A stretch of 64,000 nt of DNA from Aestuariimicrobium ganziense (GTDB lineage Bacteria; Actinomycetota; Actinomycetes; Propionibacteriales; Propionibacteriaceae), in contig NZ_JACYIZ010000005.1 in assembly GCF_015352975.1 (NCBI RefSeq), positions 186,001-250,000 on the forward strand. Direction: 5' to 3'. How positions within the stretch are numbered: position 1 is the stretch's first letter; the number at the start of each line of letters is the position of its first letter. Of the stretch, positions 49,277 through 59,219 are shown piece by piece. The position numbers and the translations under genes are program-made. The notes beneath the pieces are model-generated. The model was not told the DNA's origin. It did not search any database and saw only the letters and a program-made list of their open reading frames with translations.

Positions 49277-50041
49277 TCACAGGCAGGTGTAGCCGCCGTC
49301 CACGATGAAATCGCTGCCGGTGGTGTAGCCCGACGCCTCGCTGACCATGGCCAGCACGGTCGGCATCAGTTCCTCGGCATCGCCCATCCGCTTCTGCGGG
49401 ATCAGCCGGATGAAGGCGTCGTTCATCTCCGGCGGGTTCTCGGTCGACATCGGCGTGGCGATGTAGCCGGGGCTGATGCTGTTGACCCGGATACCGTGCT
49501 CGACCCACTCCATCGCCAGCGACTTGGTCAGGTGGATCACCCCGGCCTTCGAGGCGTTGTAACTGGCCTGCCACTGCGGGAAGTTGACGATCGAACCCGA
49601 CATCGAGGCCATGTTGACGATGGTGCCCTTGATGCCCTGCTCGATCATGATCAGCCCGGCCGCCCGGGCGACGATGAAGATGCCGGTCAGGTTGACGTCG
49701 ATCACATACCTGAAGTCGGCCGGGGTCATCTCGGCGGTCGACTGGTGCATGCAGATGCCGGCGTTGTTGAACACGATGTCGATGCGACCGTAGGTGTCCA
49801 TCACGGTCTTCAGCGCCGCGTCGACCTCCTCCTCCTTGGTGACGTCGGCCCGCACCCCGAGCGCGGTGCCTCCTGCGTCCTCGATCAGCTTGACCGTGTC
49901 GTGCACGTTGTTGCGGTTGACCACGACCACGGTGGCGCCGGCCCTGGCCAGGCCCTGCGCAACCACCTGCCCGATGCCCTGTCCGCCGCCGGTGACGATC
50001 GCCACCTTGCCCTTGAGTCCGAACATCTCCTCCAGGTACAT
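49277..50041 (-). CDS. Short-chain dehydrogenase/reductase
   Basis: A protein of 254 residues, classical SDR. The cofactor motif is VAIVTGGGQGIGQVVA; the structural NNAG is in VFNNAGICMH; the catalytic residues are Ser in MASMSGS and YNASK. No substrate can be assigned. The preference for NAD(P) is not clear, although ending VNRNN after strand 2 is consistent with NADP. GGGAGGG lies upstream of the ATG. Confidence 0.88.
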   Translation of the reverse strand: MYLEEMFGLKGKVAIVTGGGQGIGQVVAQGLARAGATVVVVNRNNVHDTVKLIEDAGGTALGVRADVTKEEEVDAALKTVMDTYGRIDIVFNNAGICMHQSTAEMTPADFRYVIDVNLTGIFIVARAAGLIMIEQGIKGTIVNMASMSGSIVNFPQWQASYNASKAGVIHLTKSLAMEWVEHGIRVNSISPGYIATPMSTENPPEMNDAFIRLIPQKRMGDAEELMPTVLAMVSEASGYTTGSDFIVDGGYTCL

Positions 50042-50161
50042 GACCACAGCCCTCCCGCTCGTGTGCGCCGTTGCAGGATCAGGCTATCGAGGTTGTCGAC
50101 AGCTGCGACGGGCAACCCGGAAACTCGTCCACACCCCTTGTCGGAAGAGGTTTGACAGGAG

Positions 50162-50167
50162 TAGAAT
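50162..50167 (+). promoter_or_regulatory. -10 box for leaderless DUF222/HNH gene
   Basis: TAGAAT followed by 7 bases and the ATG at 50175. A TTGACA lies just upstream at the wrong spacing to be a -35. Confidence 0.7.
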
Positions 50168-50174
50168 CGTACAC

Positions 50175-51536
50175 ATGATCGATGTTGCGTACGAGCGTCA
50201 GGTGGACGAACGCCACCGCCTGGCTGCCGCGCTGCATCAGGCCGGCCAACTCGAGCGCAGGGCCCAGGTCGACCAAGTCAGCCTGCTGCTCGACCTGTGC
50301 GACGCCCACACCTTGCCGACCGCCGGTCCCGACGGGGACGACCTCCTCGAGTACGCGGGCGAGCGCTACCTGACCGGCGGCTCGTCCGGCACTCCGAGCA
50401 TCTCCGAGTACCTCTGCCTGATCGTCGGCTCCGAACTGGGCATCGCACCCGAGCAGGGCGCGCTGCGCATTCACCGCGCCCTCGACCTGCGCCACCGGAT
50501 GCCGCGGCTGTGGGCCGCCGTGCAGCGCCTCGAGGTGCGGGTGTGGGAGGCCGACCGACTGACCTCACTGACCAGCCACCTCAGCCTCGACGCCGCCCTG
50601 TGGGTCGATCGTCGCCTCGAGGCCCGCTACCCCACCGCCCCGATCGGACGACTGGTCCGCCTGACCAAGGGTCTGGTCGTGCAGGCCGATCCGGCGCTGG
50701 CCCGGGAGCGTGCCCAGCAGGAGCGAGACGCTCGCTCGGTCGACGTCACCCCGTTGCCGGAGTTCGGCGTGGGCATGGTCAACGCCCGACTCGACCTGGC
50801 GGACGCCCTGCGGCTTCGCGCCACCTGTGACCGTCTCGCCGACGAACTGGCACTCGCCGGGGACGAGTCCACCCTTCCGCAGCGCCTGGCCCAGGCCCTG
50901 GGCATGCTCGCCGACCCGGCGACTGCACTCGCCGTCCTGAACGGCACCGACCTGCCCACCCACACCTCGAGCCCCGCGGCCACGGTGGTCGTCCACGTGT
51001 CCGCCGAATCCCTCGGCGAGCCCACCGACGCCGTCGCCCGGGTCGAGGGGATGGGCCCGGTACTCGTCCAGCAACTGGGCGACCTGCTTCGCCACCACGC
51101 GAAGGTGCGGCTGCAGCCGGTCATCGACGTCGCAGGCATGGCCCCGGTCGAGGCCTACGAGGTGCCCGACCGGATGCGCGAGGCGATCGTCCACCGCAAC
51201 CCGGTCGACGCCTTCCCCTATGGACGACGCAGCGCCCGCTCGTGCGACCTCGACCACACGGTCCCCTACCAGCACTCCTCGGGAGCACCACCGGGCCAGA
51301 CCCGACCGGGCAACCTCGCTCCCCTGGCCCGACGAGCACACCGTGGCAAGACCAACGCGGGCTGGCTGGTGCACCAACCTGTCCCCGGCATCCTGCTGTG
51401 GACCTCACCGGTCGGCACCGAGTTCCTCACCGGACCGTTCGGCACGGTCAGGCTGCCCCGATCCCTGCCACCGGCCGAACCGTCGTCCAGCCCGGTCGAG
51501 AAGCGCTTGCGTCAGGCGCTGGCGTCCGTGGCCTGA
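50175..51536 (+). CDS. DUF222 and HNH endonuclease domain protein
   Basis: A protein of 453 residues. The N-terminal DUF222 region occupies most of the length, with a helical start (ERQVDERHRLAAALHQAGQL). The C-terminal HNH signature is RSCDLDHTVPY then NLAPLARRAHRGKTNAGW. This is the actinobacterial multi-copy family found across genomes, related to the 13E12 repeat genes, and can be mobile. No recognition function is known. The 3' end overlaps the convergent MarR gene by 25 bases. Confidence 0.88.
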   Translation: MIDVAYERQVDERHRLAAALHQAGQLERRAQVDQVSLLLDLCDAHTLPTAGPDGDDLLEYAGERYLTGGSSGTPSISEYLCLIVGSELGIAPEQGALRIHRALDLRHRMPRLWAAVQRLEVRVWEADRLTSLTSHLSLDAALWVDRRLEARYPTAPIGRLVRLTKGLVVQADPALARERAQQERDARSVDVTPLPEFGVGMVNARLDLADALRLRATCDRLADELALAGDESTLPQRLAQALGMLADPATALAVLNGTDLPTHTSSPAATVVVHVSAESLGEPTDAVARVEGMGPVLVQQLGDLLRHHAKVRLQPVIDVAGMAPVEAYEVPDRMREAIVHRNPVDAFPYGRRSARSCDLDHTVPYQHSSGAPPGQTRPGNLAPLARRAHRGKTNAGWLVHQPVPGILLWTSPVGTEFLTGPFGTVRLPRSLPPAEPSSSPVEKRLRQALASVA

Positions 51537-52021
51537 CGCTGCAACAGGGCGCGCAGGTCGTCGGCCAGGCGCTGGCGTGTTTCCTCCGGCAGGCCTTCGA
51601 GCAGGGCCTCCTCGGCGGCCAGCAGGCTGACCAGGGCGGCGTCCACGGACTGGCGACCGGTGCCGGTGAGCTGCACGAGCACGCCGCGCCCGTCGTCGGG
51701 GTCGCTGCTGCGCTCGACCAGGCCACGCTCGGCCAGGCGTGACACCCGGTTGGTCATCGTGCCCGAGGTGACGTGGGTCTCGCGCACCAGTTGCCCGGCG
51801 CTGAGCCGATAGGGCTCACCGGCCCGTCGCAGCGCTGCCAGCACGTCGAACTCCCAGACCTCGAGGTCGTGTTCGGCGTAGGCCTGTCTGCGCGCGGAGT
51901 CCAAGTACTGCTCGAGTCGCTTCACCCGCGACCAGATGCCCATCGGGTCGAGGACGAGGTCGGGGCGTTCGCGTCCCCAGGCGGCCACCAGGCCGTCGAC
52001 CTCATCGGTGTCGTCGTGCAT
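51512..52021 (-). CDS. MarR family transcriptional regulator
   Basis: A protein of 169 residues. The winged helix-turn-helix lies about residues 50-120: WEFDVLAALRRAGEPYRLSAG, then TSGTMTNRVSRLAERGLVER and the wing DPDDGRGVLVQLT. The regulated gene is not evident; neighbours are a membrane protein and the HNH gene. CACACT ends 6 bases before the ATG. Confidence 0.87.
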   Translation of the reverse strand: MHDDTDEVDGLVAAWGRERPDLVLDPMGIWSRVKRLEQYLDSARRQAYAEHDLEVWEFDVLAALRRAGEPYRLSAGQLVRETHVTSGTMTNRVSRLAERGLVERSSDPDDGRGVLVQLTGTGRQSVDAALVSLLAAEEALLEGLPEETRQRLADDLRALLQRQATDASA

Positions 52022-52039
52022 GGGCCCAGTGTGGCACCG

Positions 52040-52399
52040 TCACTGCCAACCGGTGGGCGGCTGGTTCGGCGGGTATCCGTACGGCTGCTGGTTGACTGGC
52101 TGCTGCTGCGATCGTCGTCCGCTCAGCACCGCAGGCACCAGCAGGCAGGCGCCGACCAGACCCAGCAGACCGGGCAGCAGCATCATCGCTCCGTACGAGG
52201 AGTATGACCACCGCCTGTTGGGCGAGAGCATCATCTGCTGGATGACGATCAGGATGATGTCGGCCACCACGATCAGCCCCCAGCCCGACAGGGCGTACAT
52301 GCGCCACGGGCGGCGGTCGGCGTGCATGGCGGCCAACACCAGCCCGACCAGCGGAGGCAACAAGGCGAGCATGGACGGCAGGGCTGAGAGGATGTTCAC
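52040..52399 (-). CDS. Small membrane protein, unknown function
   Basis: A protein of 119 residues with three hydrophobic segments (about 3-22, 38-54 and 72-91) and a Gln/Pro-rich C-terminal tail (QQQPVNQQPYGYPPNQPP). No family is recognised. GAGACT lies 6 bases upstream of the GTG, a weak leaderless match. Confidence 0.6.
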   Translation of the reverse strand: MNILSALPSMLALLPPLVGLVLAAMHADRRPWRMYALSGWGLIVVADIILIVIQQMMLSPNRRWSYSSYGAMMLLPGLLGLVGACLLVPAVLSGRRSQQQPVNQQPYGYPPNQPPTGWQ

Positions 52400-52411
52400 C
52401 CCGCCAGTCTC

Positions 52412-53347
52412 TCAGCTCATGGACCGGGCACCCGGCACCGGACCCTCGACGTACTTGGTGGCCCGCACCTGCTCGTGCCGGCTCAGCGCCGCAGCCACGT
52501 CCTGGGCCTGGGCCTCGGATCGCACCAGGAACGCGCAGGTCGGGCCCGACCCCGACAGCACCCCCGCCAGTGCTCCGGCGTCGACCCCGGCCTGCAGCAC
52601 CTCACCGATCTCGGGACGCAGGTCGATCGCAGCCGCCTGCAGGTCGTTGCGCAGGTTCGCCGCAACCATGTCGACATCTCCCACGGCCAGCCCGTTGAGC
52701 AGCCCCTCGGGCACCGTGGTGTCACCGGGAATGCCTAGCTCGTCGAAGCGCCGGAAGACCTCCGGCGTCGACAGCCCCCCATGGGCCAGCGCGAGCACCC
52801 AGTGGTACGAACCGCGCGACAACAGTGGCACCAGGTCGGTTCCTCGTCCTCGTCCCAGCGCGTTGCCGCCGTGCAGCATGAACGGCACGTCGCTGCCCAG
52901 TTCTGCGGCAAGATCGTGCAGTTCGGACGGGCCGGTGTCCAGGTCCCACAGCATCGAGCAGGCCAGCAGGGTGGCTGCGGCGTCGGCCGATCCTCCCGCC
53001 ATGCCCCCGGCCACCGGGATCGCCTTGCGCAGTTCGAGTTCCACTCCCGGTTCGGCCACGTGGAAGCGGTCGAGCAACAGGTTCGCGGCGCGCACGGCGA
53101 GGTTGGTGTCGTCGGCGGGCACGTCGGCGGCATCGCCGTTGCCCTTCACGTGCAGGTTCACCCCGGCCAGCGCTGACCGGCGTGCGGTGACCACGTCGTA
53201 GATGCTGACCGCGTGGAACACCGTGCCCAGCCGGTGGTAGCCGTCGTCGGCCAGGTCGCCGACGCACAGGGCCAGGTTGAGCTTGCCCGGCACCCGCACC
53301 CGCACCTCGTCCAACGAGGTCGGGGGATGGCTCGGGCTGCTGCTCAT
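52412..53347 (-). CDS. ispE: 4-diphosphocytidyl-2-C-methyl-D-erythritol kinase
   Basis: A protein of 311 residues. IspE phosphorylates CDP-ME in the MEP pathway, working upstream of the IspH encoded at the window start. VRVPGKLNLALCVG opens the GHMP fold, the ATP-binding loop is PVAGGMAGGSADAAATL, and GSGPTCAFLV is the third motif. TAGGTT ends 6 bases before the ATG. The gene precedes rsmA-tatD-rsmI as in mycobacteria. Confidence 0.95.
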   Translation of the reverse strand: MSSSPSHPPTSLDEVRVRVPGKLNLALCVGDLADDGYHRLGTVFHAVSIYDVVTARRSALAGVNLHVKGNGDAADVPADDTNLAVRAANLLLDRFHVAEPGVELELRKAIPVAGGMAGGSADAAATLLACSMLWDLDTGPSELHDLAAELGSDVPFMLHGGNALGRGRGTDLVPLLSRGSYHWVLALAHGGLSTPEVFRRFDELGIPGDTTVPEGLLNGLAVGDVDMVAANLRNDLQAAAIDLRPEIGEVLQAGVDAGALAGVLSGSGPTCAFLVRSEAQAQDVAAALSRHEQVRATKYVEGPVPGARSMS

Positions 53348-53353
53348 GTCGCC

Positions 53354-53359
53354 AACCTA
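53354..53359 (-). promoter_or_regulatory. -10 box for leaderless ispE transcript
   Basis: TAGGTT on the minus strand, then GGCGAC and the ATG at 53347. Confidence 0.65.
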
Positions 53360-53367
53360 GCCAATGG

Positions 53368-54210
53368 TCAATCCAGCTGTGCTGCGATGTTGGCGAACTC
53401 CGCCACGGTGAGCGTCTCGCCCCGCAGCCGCGGGTCGATGCCTGCCGCCTCGATCGCCGCCGAGGCTGCCGCACTCGACCCGAACAGCCCTGACAACGCC
53501 GCACGCAGCATCTTGCGCCGCTGGGCGAACGCGGCGTCGATCACCCGGAAGACCTGCTCGCGGCTGGCAGAGGTCTGCGGCGGCTCCCGGCGAACCAGCC
53601 GCACCAGACCTGAGTCGACGTTGGGCACCGGCCAGAACACCTTCGGTGGCACCACGCCCACCCGGGTCGCCTCACAGAACCAGGCGATCTTGGCCGAGGG
53701 CACCCCGTAGACCTTCGACCCTGGCGGGGCGACGATCCGGTCGGCGACCTCGAGTTGCACCATCACCAGACCGCTCGTCCAACTCGGGAAGCGCTCGAGC
53801 AGGTGAATCAGCACCGGAACCGACACGTTGTAGGGCAGGTTCGCGACCACGGCGGTGGGTTCGGGGCCGGGCAGTTCGGTGACGTGCAGGGCGTCGGACG
53901 AGACCACCCGCAGCCGGTCTGCTGCCTCGGGCATCCGTTCGTCGACGGTCACCGGCAACTGGTCGGCCAGCGCCTGCTCGATCTCGATCGCGGTGACCTG
54001 GGCGCCGGTCTCGAGCAGCCCGAGTGTCAACGAACCCAGCCCGGGCCCGACCTCGACCACCACGTCGTCGGCCCCCACCCCCGACAGCTGGACGATCCGG
54101 CGCACGGTGTTGGCGTCGATCACGAAGTTCTGCCCGCGCTGCTTGGTGGGACGAAGCCCGACCCGCTCGGCGAGTTCACCGATGGCGCTGGCGCCCAGCA
54201 GTTCAGCCAT
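53368..54210 (-). CDS. rsmA: 16S rRNA dimethyladenosine transferase RsmA
   Basis: A protein of 280 residues, also called KsgA. It dimethylates A1518 and A1519 of 16S r[23 protein letters not shown] opens the protein, [16 protein letters not shown] is the SAM site and [13 protein letters not shown] the catalytic NLPY. GGGGAG precedes the ATG. It overlaps the tatD stop by 8 bases. Confidence 0.96.
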   Translation of the reverse strand: MAELLGASAIGELAERVGLRPTKQRGQNFVIDANTVRRIVQLSGVGADDVVVEVGPGLGSLTLGLLETGAQVTAIEIEQALADQLPVTVDERMPEAADRLRVVSSDALHVTELPGPEPTAVVANLPYNVSVPVLIHLLERFPSWTSGLVMVQLEVADRIVAPPGSKVYGVPSAKIAWFCEATRVGVVPPKVFWPVPNVDSGLVRLVRREPPQTSASREQVFRVIDAAFAQRRKMLRAALSGLFGSSAAASAAIEAAGIDPRLRGETLTVAEFANIAAQLD

Positions 54211-55120
54211 GCTGCGCTCCCCCGTCGGCTGCTGCACCCCACGCCCCGCCGAAGGCCGCGAAGGTGTTGGCCAGCAGTTGGTCGCACAGCCCGGCGAGCC
54301 CGTCCGGGTCACCCACACCGCGCTGGTCAGCGACGAAGCGCACAGTGTGCGGCACCAGGTAGGGGGCGTTGGGTCGTCCACGCACCGGCGCCGGCGTCAG
54401 GTAGGGGGCATCGGTCTCGACCAGCAACTGCTCGTCCGGGGTGACCGCCAACGCCTCACGCAGCGACCCCGCCGAACTGAACGTCACCACGCCGGGGAAG
54501 CTCAGCCAGAACCCGCGCTCCACGCACTGGCGTGCGAACTCGGCGTCGCCGCTGAAGCAGTGCATCACCACCCGATCGGGAGCACCCTCGGCGTCGAGCA
54601 CCTCGAGGATCGCCGGGTGGGCGTCCCGGTCGTGGACGACCAGGGTCAGGTCGTGCTGCTTGGCCAGGTCGATGTGGAAGGCGAACGAGGTGCGCTGGCG
54701 CTGCTGCGCGTCGGCGTCCCGCGTGCGGTAGAAGTCGAGCCCGGTCTCACCCACCGCGCGCACGTGCGACCCGGCAGCCGCCAACGCGGCGATCGCCTCG
54801 AGGTGGGCGGGCAGGTTGTCGCCAGCGCGGGCGGCGTCGTTGGGGTGCATGGCGATCGCGGCCACCACCCGCGGCTCGCGGGCGGCCAGCTCGACGGCAT
54901 ACCGGCTCGAGTCGACGTCGCAGCCGATCTGGACGACATGGCTGACGCCGACCTCGGCGGCCAGGTCGAGCGAGAGCGCGGCGTCCAACCCCGAGTACTC
55001 GGTGGTCGAGTCGATGTGGGTGTGCGAGTCGGCGACCGGACGAGGCAGCGTCTCGGGCAGCCCGGGCAGCCCCGAGGCCTCGAACTCCTCGCGGGTGCGG
55101 ATCGGCTCGGGCCTGCTCAT
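54203..55120 (-). CDS. tatD: TatD family hydrolase/DNase
   Basis: A protein of 305 residues, a TIM-barrel metal-dependent hydrolase. [31 protein letters not shown] with the metal His and ETDAPYLTP mark the metal ligands. The family includes 3'-5' DNases and D-aminoacyl-tRNA deacylases. The ATG overlaps the rsmI stop by 4 bases, so it is co-translated with rsmI. Confidence 0.93.
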   Translation of the reverse strand: MSRPEPIRTREEFEASGLPGLPETLPRPVADSHTHIDSTTEYSGLDAALSLDLAAEVGVSHVVQIGCDVDSSRYAVELAAREPRVVAAIAMHPNDAARAGDNLPAHLEAIAALAAAGSHVRAVGETGLDFYRTRDADAQQRQRTSFAFHIDLAKQHDLTLVVHDRDAHPAILEVLDAEGAPDRVVMHCFSGDAEFARQCVERGFWLSFPGVVTFSSAGSLREALAVTPDEQLLVETDAPYLTPAPVRGRPNAPYLVPHTVRFVADQRGVGDPDGLAGLCDQLLANTFAAFGGAWGAAADGGAQHG

Positions 55121-55983
55121 CGTGACTCCTCGCTGGCGGCTGCGCGGTCGGCCAGCGCTGCCTGGTAGAGCTGCTTGCGGTGGGCGCCGGTCATCGCCGC
55201 CACCTCGGTGACGGCTGCCGACAGCTTCTCACCGTCGGCCATCCGTGCCCTGACCAGCGCCAACGCGTCGTCCGGCCCGAACTGGTCGGCGGCTCGTCCG
55301 GCCACCACCACGGTGATCTCACCGCGCGCATGGTCGAGCGCCCACGCAGCCAACTCGGCCAACCCGCCACGACGAACCTCTTCGTACTGCTTGGTGAGTT
55401 CGCGGCAGACCGCAGCCGGACGATCGTCCCCGAGCGCCGCGGCGGCGTCGGTGAGGAACTGGGCAAGCCGGTGCGGGGCCTCGAAGAAGACCATCGTGCG
55501 CGGTTCGGCCGCCAACTCGTCCAGCCGGCGTCGACGGGCCTCACCCTTGCGGGGCAGGAACCCCTCGAAGCAGAACCGGTCGACCGGCAACCCACTCACG
55601 GCGAGCGCAGTCAGCACCGCTGAGGGGCCCGGCACCGCGGTCACCTCGGCCCCGGCGTCCAGCGCGGCCCGCACCAGGCGGTAGCCCGGGTCGCTGACCA
55701 GCGGCATGCCCGCGTCGCTGACCACGACGACATCAGTACCGCGCCGCAGCACCTCGAGCAGTTCGGGGGTGCGTCCGGCCTCGTTGCCGTCGAAGTGGCT
55801 GACCACCCGGGCGCGGGTCTCGATGCCCAGCCGCTTGAGCAGCAGCGCGAACGCACGGGTGTCCTCCGCGGCGATCAGTTCGGCCCCCTGCAGGCACTCC
55901 ACCAGGGCGGACGAGGCGTCGCGCCGGTCACCGATCGGGGTGCCGGCCAGCACCACCCGTCCCAATCTGGCTGCCCCGGTCAT
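55117..55983 (-). CDS. rsmI: 16S rRNA (cytidine 2'-O)-methyltransferase RsmI
   Basis: A protein of 288 residues. It methylates C1402 of 16S rRNA. RLGRVVLAGTPIGDRRDAS is the family opening; AEDTRAFALLLKRL and VSDAGMPLVSDPGYRLV, then ITVVVAG with the C-terminal dimerisation region. TTCAAT ends 7 bases before ATG 55983; an ATG three codons earlier lies inside that box. It is divergent from pmt, as in mycobacteria (Rv1003/Rv1002c). Confidence 0.95.
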   Translation of the reverse strand: MTGAARLGRVVLAGTPIGDRRDASSALVECLQGAELIAAEDTRAFALLLKRLGIETRARVVSHFDGNEAGRTPELLEVLRRGTDVVVVSDAGMPLVSDPGYRLVRAALDAGAEVTAVPGPSAVLTALAVSGLPVDRFCFEGFLPRKGEARRRRLDELAAEPRTMVFFEAPHRLAQFLTDAAAALGDDRPAAVCRELTKQYEEVRRGGLAELAAWALDHARGEITVVVAGRAADQFGPDDALALVRARMADGEKLSAAVTEVAAMTGAHRKQLYQAALADRAAASEESR

Positions 55984-56006
55984 GACTGTCATTGAACCAG
56001 CCCCAC

Positions 56007-56012
56007 TAGCAT
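56007..56012 (+). promoter_or_regulatory. -10 box for leaderless pmt transcript
   Basis: TAGCAT followed by GGGCGC and the GTG at 56019. Confidence 0.7.
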
Positions 56013-56018
56013 GGGCGC

Positions 56019-57671
56019 GTGCAGCCCGAGACGACCGACGACGCCAGCTCGTCGACCGTGCCCGGAGAGCGCGAGTTCCTGGTGCTGCCTCCCCCGCCGC
56101 CACCGCACCACCCGAGCGCGATCGATCGCCTGCTCGACGGTCCACCCAACGATCGCTGGCTGTCGTGGGCGGTCACCCTGGGCATCACCGCATTCGCGTT
56201 CGTGCTGCGAATGATCAGCGTCGACTACCCCAAGAACCTGGTCTTCGACGAGACCTACTACCCCAAGGACGCCTGGGGCCTGCTCAACTACGGCTACGAG
56301 GCCAAGATGGTCGAGAAGGTCAACGACAAGATCGCCGCTGGCCAGACCACCGGGATCTTCCTCGACGGCCAGTCCGACTACGTGGTGCACCCCCCGCTGG
56401 GGAAGTGGTTGATCGCCTGGGGTGAGTGGCTCTTCGGCTTCAACTCCCTCGGCTGGCGCTTCGGTGCAGTGGTGTTCGGCTCGCTGCTGATCCTGGTCAC
56501 CATCCGGCTGGCCCGTCGGCTCGGACGATCCACGCTGGTCGGTGCGTTGGCGGGCATCCTGCTCACCTTCGACGGTCTCGCCTTCACGATGAGCCGGATC
56601 GGACTGCTCGACATCTTCCAGGCGTTCTTCCTGGTCGCCGGGGTCGCTGCCGTGGTCGCCGACCGGGACTGGTTCCGACATCGGCTGGCCGCCCACCTGA
56701 CCACGGCCGGCATCCCCGACCTCGACGGCGCGTTCGGCCCGCGACTGTGGTGGCGTCCTTGGCGGATCGCTGCCGGTGTGCTGTTCGGCTGCGCCATCGC
56801 GGTGAAGTGGAACTCGATGTTCGTGCTCGCCGTGATGGGCGTGCTCAGCGTGCTCTGGGACTTCGGCGCCCGCCGTCTGGCCGGTGCCCGCCGCCGCTCC
56901 TGGTGGGCGCTGCTGTCGGACGGCATCCCCGCCTTCCTGGCCATGGTGGTGCTGGCGGTGCCGGTCTACCTGGCGACCTGGGTGCGCTGGTTCCAGACCC
57001 AGGGCGGCCACGGCCGACAGTGGGGTGCCAACAACCCCGACCACATCCTGGTGAAGATGTTCGGCAAGCCGCTGGCGTCGCTGATGAAGTACCACGAAGA
57101 GGTCTACAAGTTCCACACCGGCGACTACATGGCCCAGCAGACCCACTCCTACGAGGCCAACCCGTGGGGCTGGCTGGTGATCCAGCGTCCGATCGGCATC
57201 GACGCGGTCAACGGCATCAAGCCCGGTGAGCAGGGCTGCCCGGCCGACCTGGTCAACGACACCTGCCTGCGGGTGATCTCGGGCGTCGGCACCCCGGTGC
57301 TGTGGTGGATGGCGCTGATCGCCCTGGTCGCCGGACTGTGGTTCTGGCTCGCCGGACGCGACTGGCGGTTCAGCGTGCCGATCCTGGCCGCCATGGGCAC
57401 CTACCTGCCGTGGTTCCGCTACGCCGATCGTCCGCTGTTCTTCTTCTACGCCATCTGCATCATCCCGTTCACCACCATTGGTCTGGCGCTGTGCCTGGGC
57501 AAGGCGCTGGGTGCGGCGAACTCTCGCGACCGGCGCTCAGCGGGCTGGCTGGTTGGTGCCGCGGTCGGCGGCGTGATCGCCAACTTCGCCTTCATCTACC
57601 CGATCCTCACCGACCAGTTGCTCACCCGCCGGCAGTGGAGCCTGCGGATGTGGTTCACCAGCTGGATCTGA
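56019..57671 (+). CDS. pmt: Polyprenyl-phosphomannose-dependent protein O-mannosyltransferase
   Basis: A protein of 550 residues, GT39. It transfers mannose from polyprenyl-phosphomannose to secreted proteins during export. The catalytic Asp-Glu pair is in FDETYYPKDAW at residues 76-86; HPPLGKW, WRFGAVVFG and the PMT C-terminal motif are present, with about ten membrane segments. The window has no obvious secreted substrate. The GTG has a leaderless -10 box. The family is established in actinobacteria. Confidence 0.92.
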   Translation: MQPETTDDASSSTVPGEREFLVLPPPPPPHHPSAIDRLLDGPPNDRWLSWAVTLGITAFAFVLRMISVDYPKNLVFDETYYPKDAWGLLNYGYEAKMVEKVNDKIAAGQTTGIFLDGQSDYVVHPPLGKWLIAWGEWLFGFNSLGWRFGAVVFGSLLILVTIRLARRLGRSTLVGALAGILLTFDGLAFTMSRIGLLDIFQAFFLVAGVAAVVADRDWFRHRLAAHLTTAGIPDLDGAFGPRLWWRPWRIAAGVLFGCAIAVKWNSMFVLAVMGVLSVLWDFGARRLAGARRRSWWALLSDGIPAFLAMVVLAVPVYLATWVRWFQTQGGHGRQWGANNPDHILVKMFGKPLASLMKYHEEVYKFHTGDYMAQQTHSYEANPWGWLVIQRPIGIDAVNGIKPGEQGCPADLVNDTCLRVISGVGTPVLWWMALIALVAGLWFWLAGRDWRFSVPILAAMGTYLPWFRYADRPLFFFYAICIIPFTTIGLALCLGKALGAANSRDRRSAGWLVGAAVGGVIANFAFIYPILTDQLLTRRQWSLRMWFTSWI

Positions 57672-57672
57672 G

Positions 57673-58710
57673 ATGGGCAACCAGCGGGTGCGGACGGGCA
57701 GCGCGAGACCGAGCATGCTCGATGTCGCCCGCGAGGCCGGGGTCTCGCACCAGACCGTGTCACGGGTGCTGAACGGTTCCGACCAGGTGCGTCCGCAGAC
57801 CCGCCAGCGGGTCGAGGACGCGGTCGTTCGCCTCGGCTACCGCCGCAACGTCGCCGCCCGGGCACTGGCCAGCAACCGCTCCAACCGGCTCGGGGTGGTC
57901 GCGGCCCACCTCAACCTGCACGGGCCGAGGACGATCGCGGCCTCGGTCGAGTCGGCCGCCCGAACAGCAGGTCTCGAGGTGTCGACGATCGGGCTGGAGG
58001 CGATGTCGGCGGACTCCCTGGCCGAGGCGCTGCGGCGCCTGCAGGACGAGTTCGTCGAAGCCGTGGTCGTCGCCGTCGCCCACAGCGCCGCCCGGGAACT
58101 GACCGACTCGCTGGCACTCACCGTGCCGGTGGTGCTGGTCGAGGGGGTCACCCCCGGCATGCCGATGGCCGCCGGGGTCGACCAGGAACTCGGTGCCCGG
58201 CTCGCGGTCGACCACCTGCTCGACCAGGGACACACCCGCGTTGCCCACGTCGCCGGACCCCGCGAGTGGATCGAGGCGCGCCAACGACGCGAGGGCTGGC
58301 TGGCCGCGCACCGTGACCGGGGCCTGGAACCGGGACGCGAGTTCGAGGGTGACTGGTCGGCCCTCAGCGGCTACCGCGCCGGGGTCGACGTGCTCAGCGA
58401 TGAGCACACCACGGCGGTCTTCGTCGCGAACGACACCATGGCCCAAGGATTGCTCCGCGCCGCCCACGAGGCCGGGCGGAGGGTGCCCGATCAGCTGTCG
58501 GTGATCGGGTTCGACGACACCGCGGAGGCCGAGTTCTGCTGGCCGCCGCTGACCACCGTGCGCCAGGACTTCGCCGACATCGGCCGACGAGCGGTCGAGT
58601 TGGCCCTGCGCGCGCTGACCGGTGAGGACGACCCGACACTGCCGTTGGTGGTGCCGGAGTTGGTCGTCCGCGCCACCACGACGACAGCCACCACGACGAC
58701 AGGCAGGTGA
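57673..58710 (+). CDS. LacI family transcriptional regulator
   Basis: A protein of 345 residues. The LacI helix-turn-helix is SMLDVAREAGVSHQTVSRVL (about 14-33), with the hinge YRRNVAARALAS. The ligand domain follows the periplasmic-binding fold (LGVVAAHLNLHGPR, VFVANDTMAQGLL, VIGFDDTAEAEF). A Thr-rich tail ends the protein. It overlaps the truncated nucleoside hydrolase by 4 bases. That suggests it once controlled nucleoside or sugar catabolism; the ligand is unknown. Confidence 0.9.
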   Translation: MGNQRVRTGSARPSMLDVAREAGVSHQTVSRVLNGSDQVRPQTRQRVEDAVVRLGYRRNVAARALASNRSNRLGVVAAHLNLHGPRTIAASVESAARTAGLEVSTIGLEAMSADSLAEALRRLQDEFVEAVVVAVAHSAARELTDSLALTVPVVLVEGVTPGMPMAAGVDQELGARLAVDHLLDQGHTRVAHVAGPREWIEARQRREGWLAAHRDRGLEPGREFEGDWSALSGYRAGVDVLSDEHTTAVFVANDTMAQGLLRAAHEAGRRVPDQLSVIGFDDTAEAEFCWPPLTTVRQDFADIGRRAVELALRALTGEDDPTLPLVVPELVVRATTTTATTTTGR

Positions 58711-59207
58711 CCCATGGCACGACTGCACTGGTCGACCGGCACACCCCGATCGACGAGCGGATCATCGCGGTCTGGATCGGCGGCACCGACGACCCCGACT
58801 GGGTCGAGTACAACACCGCCATCGACCCGATCGCGGTCCAGGTCGTGCTCGAGGACTCCTCGATCGAGGTCTGGCAGGTGCCCCGTGACAGCTACCGGCA
58901 GGCCCTGGCCTCGATGCACGAACTGCGCGCCAACTTGACCGGCCCGGTCGGACGAGCGCTGGTCGGCACGCTCGAGGCGGTGCAGGCCAAGGGCGCCGAG
59001 GCCGGCTTCGACCTGGGTGAGACCTACATCCTGGACGACTCCCCGCTGGTGCTGCTGACCGCGCTGCAGTCGAGCTTCGAACCGTGGCCGTCGTCGTCCC
59101 GGTCGAGCGTGCGCACCCTCGCCCCCGGTCGGACGATCCGGGTCTGGGAACAGATCGACGTGCGGCTGATGATGGCCGACATGTACGCCAAGCTGGCCGG
59201 ACGCTGA
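58707..59207 (+). pseudogene. Nucleoside hydrolase missing its N-terminal half
   Basis: 166 residues that match the C-terminal half of inosine-uridine-type nucleoside hydrolases: DERIIAVWIGGTDDPDWVEYNTAIDPIAVQ and the late SPLVLLTALQSSFEPWPSSS, VWEQIDVRLMMADMYAKL. The family's N-terminal DTDPGxDD calcium site is absent. The start codon is a GTG inside the LacI stop region, created by the deletion. Unlikely to be active. Confidence 0.8.
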
Positions 59208-59219
59208 CCAAAGCCCGAC

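Noticed and set aside
50142-50167. TTGACA before the HNH gene as a -35 box
   Set aside because: It lies only about 4 bases before the -10 hexamer; real -35 boxes need about 17 bases.
50175-51536. Insertion sequence or restriction system around the HNH gene
   Set aside because: No terminal inverted repeats, transposase or methyltransferase partner; DUF222/HNH genes are often solitary.
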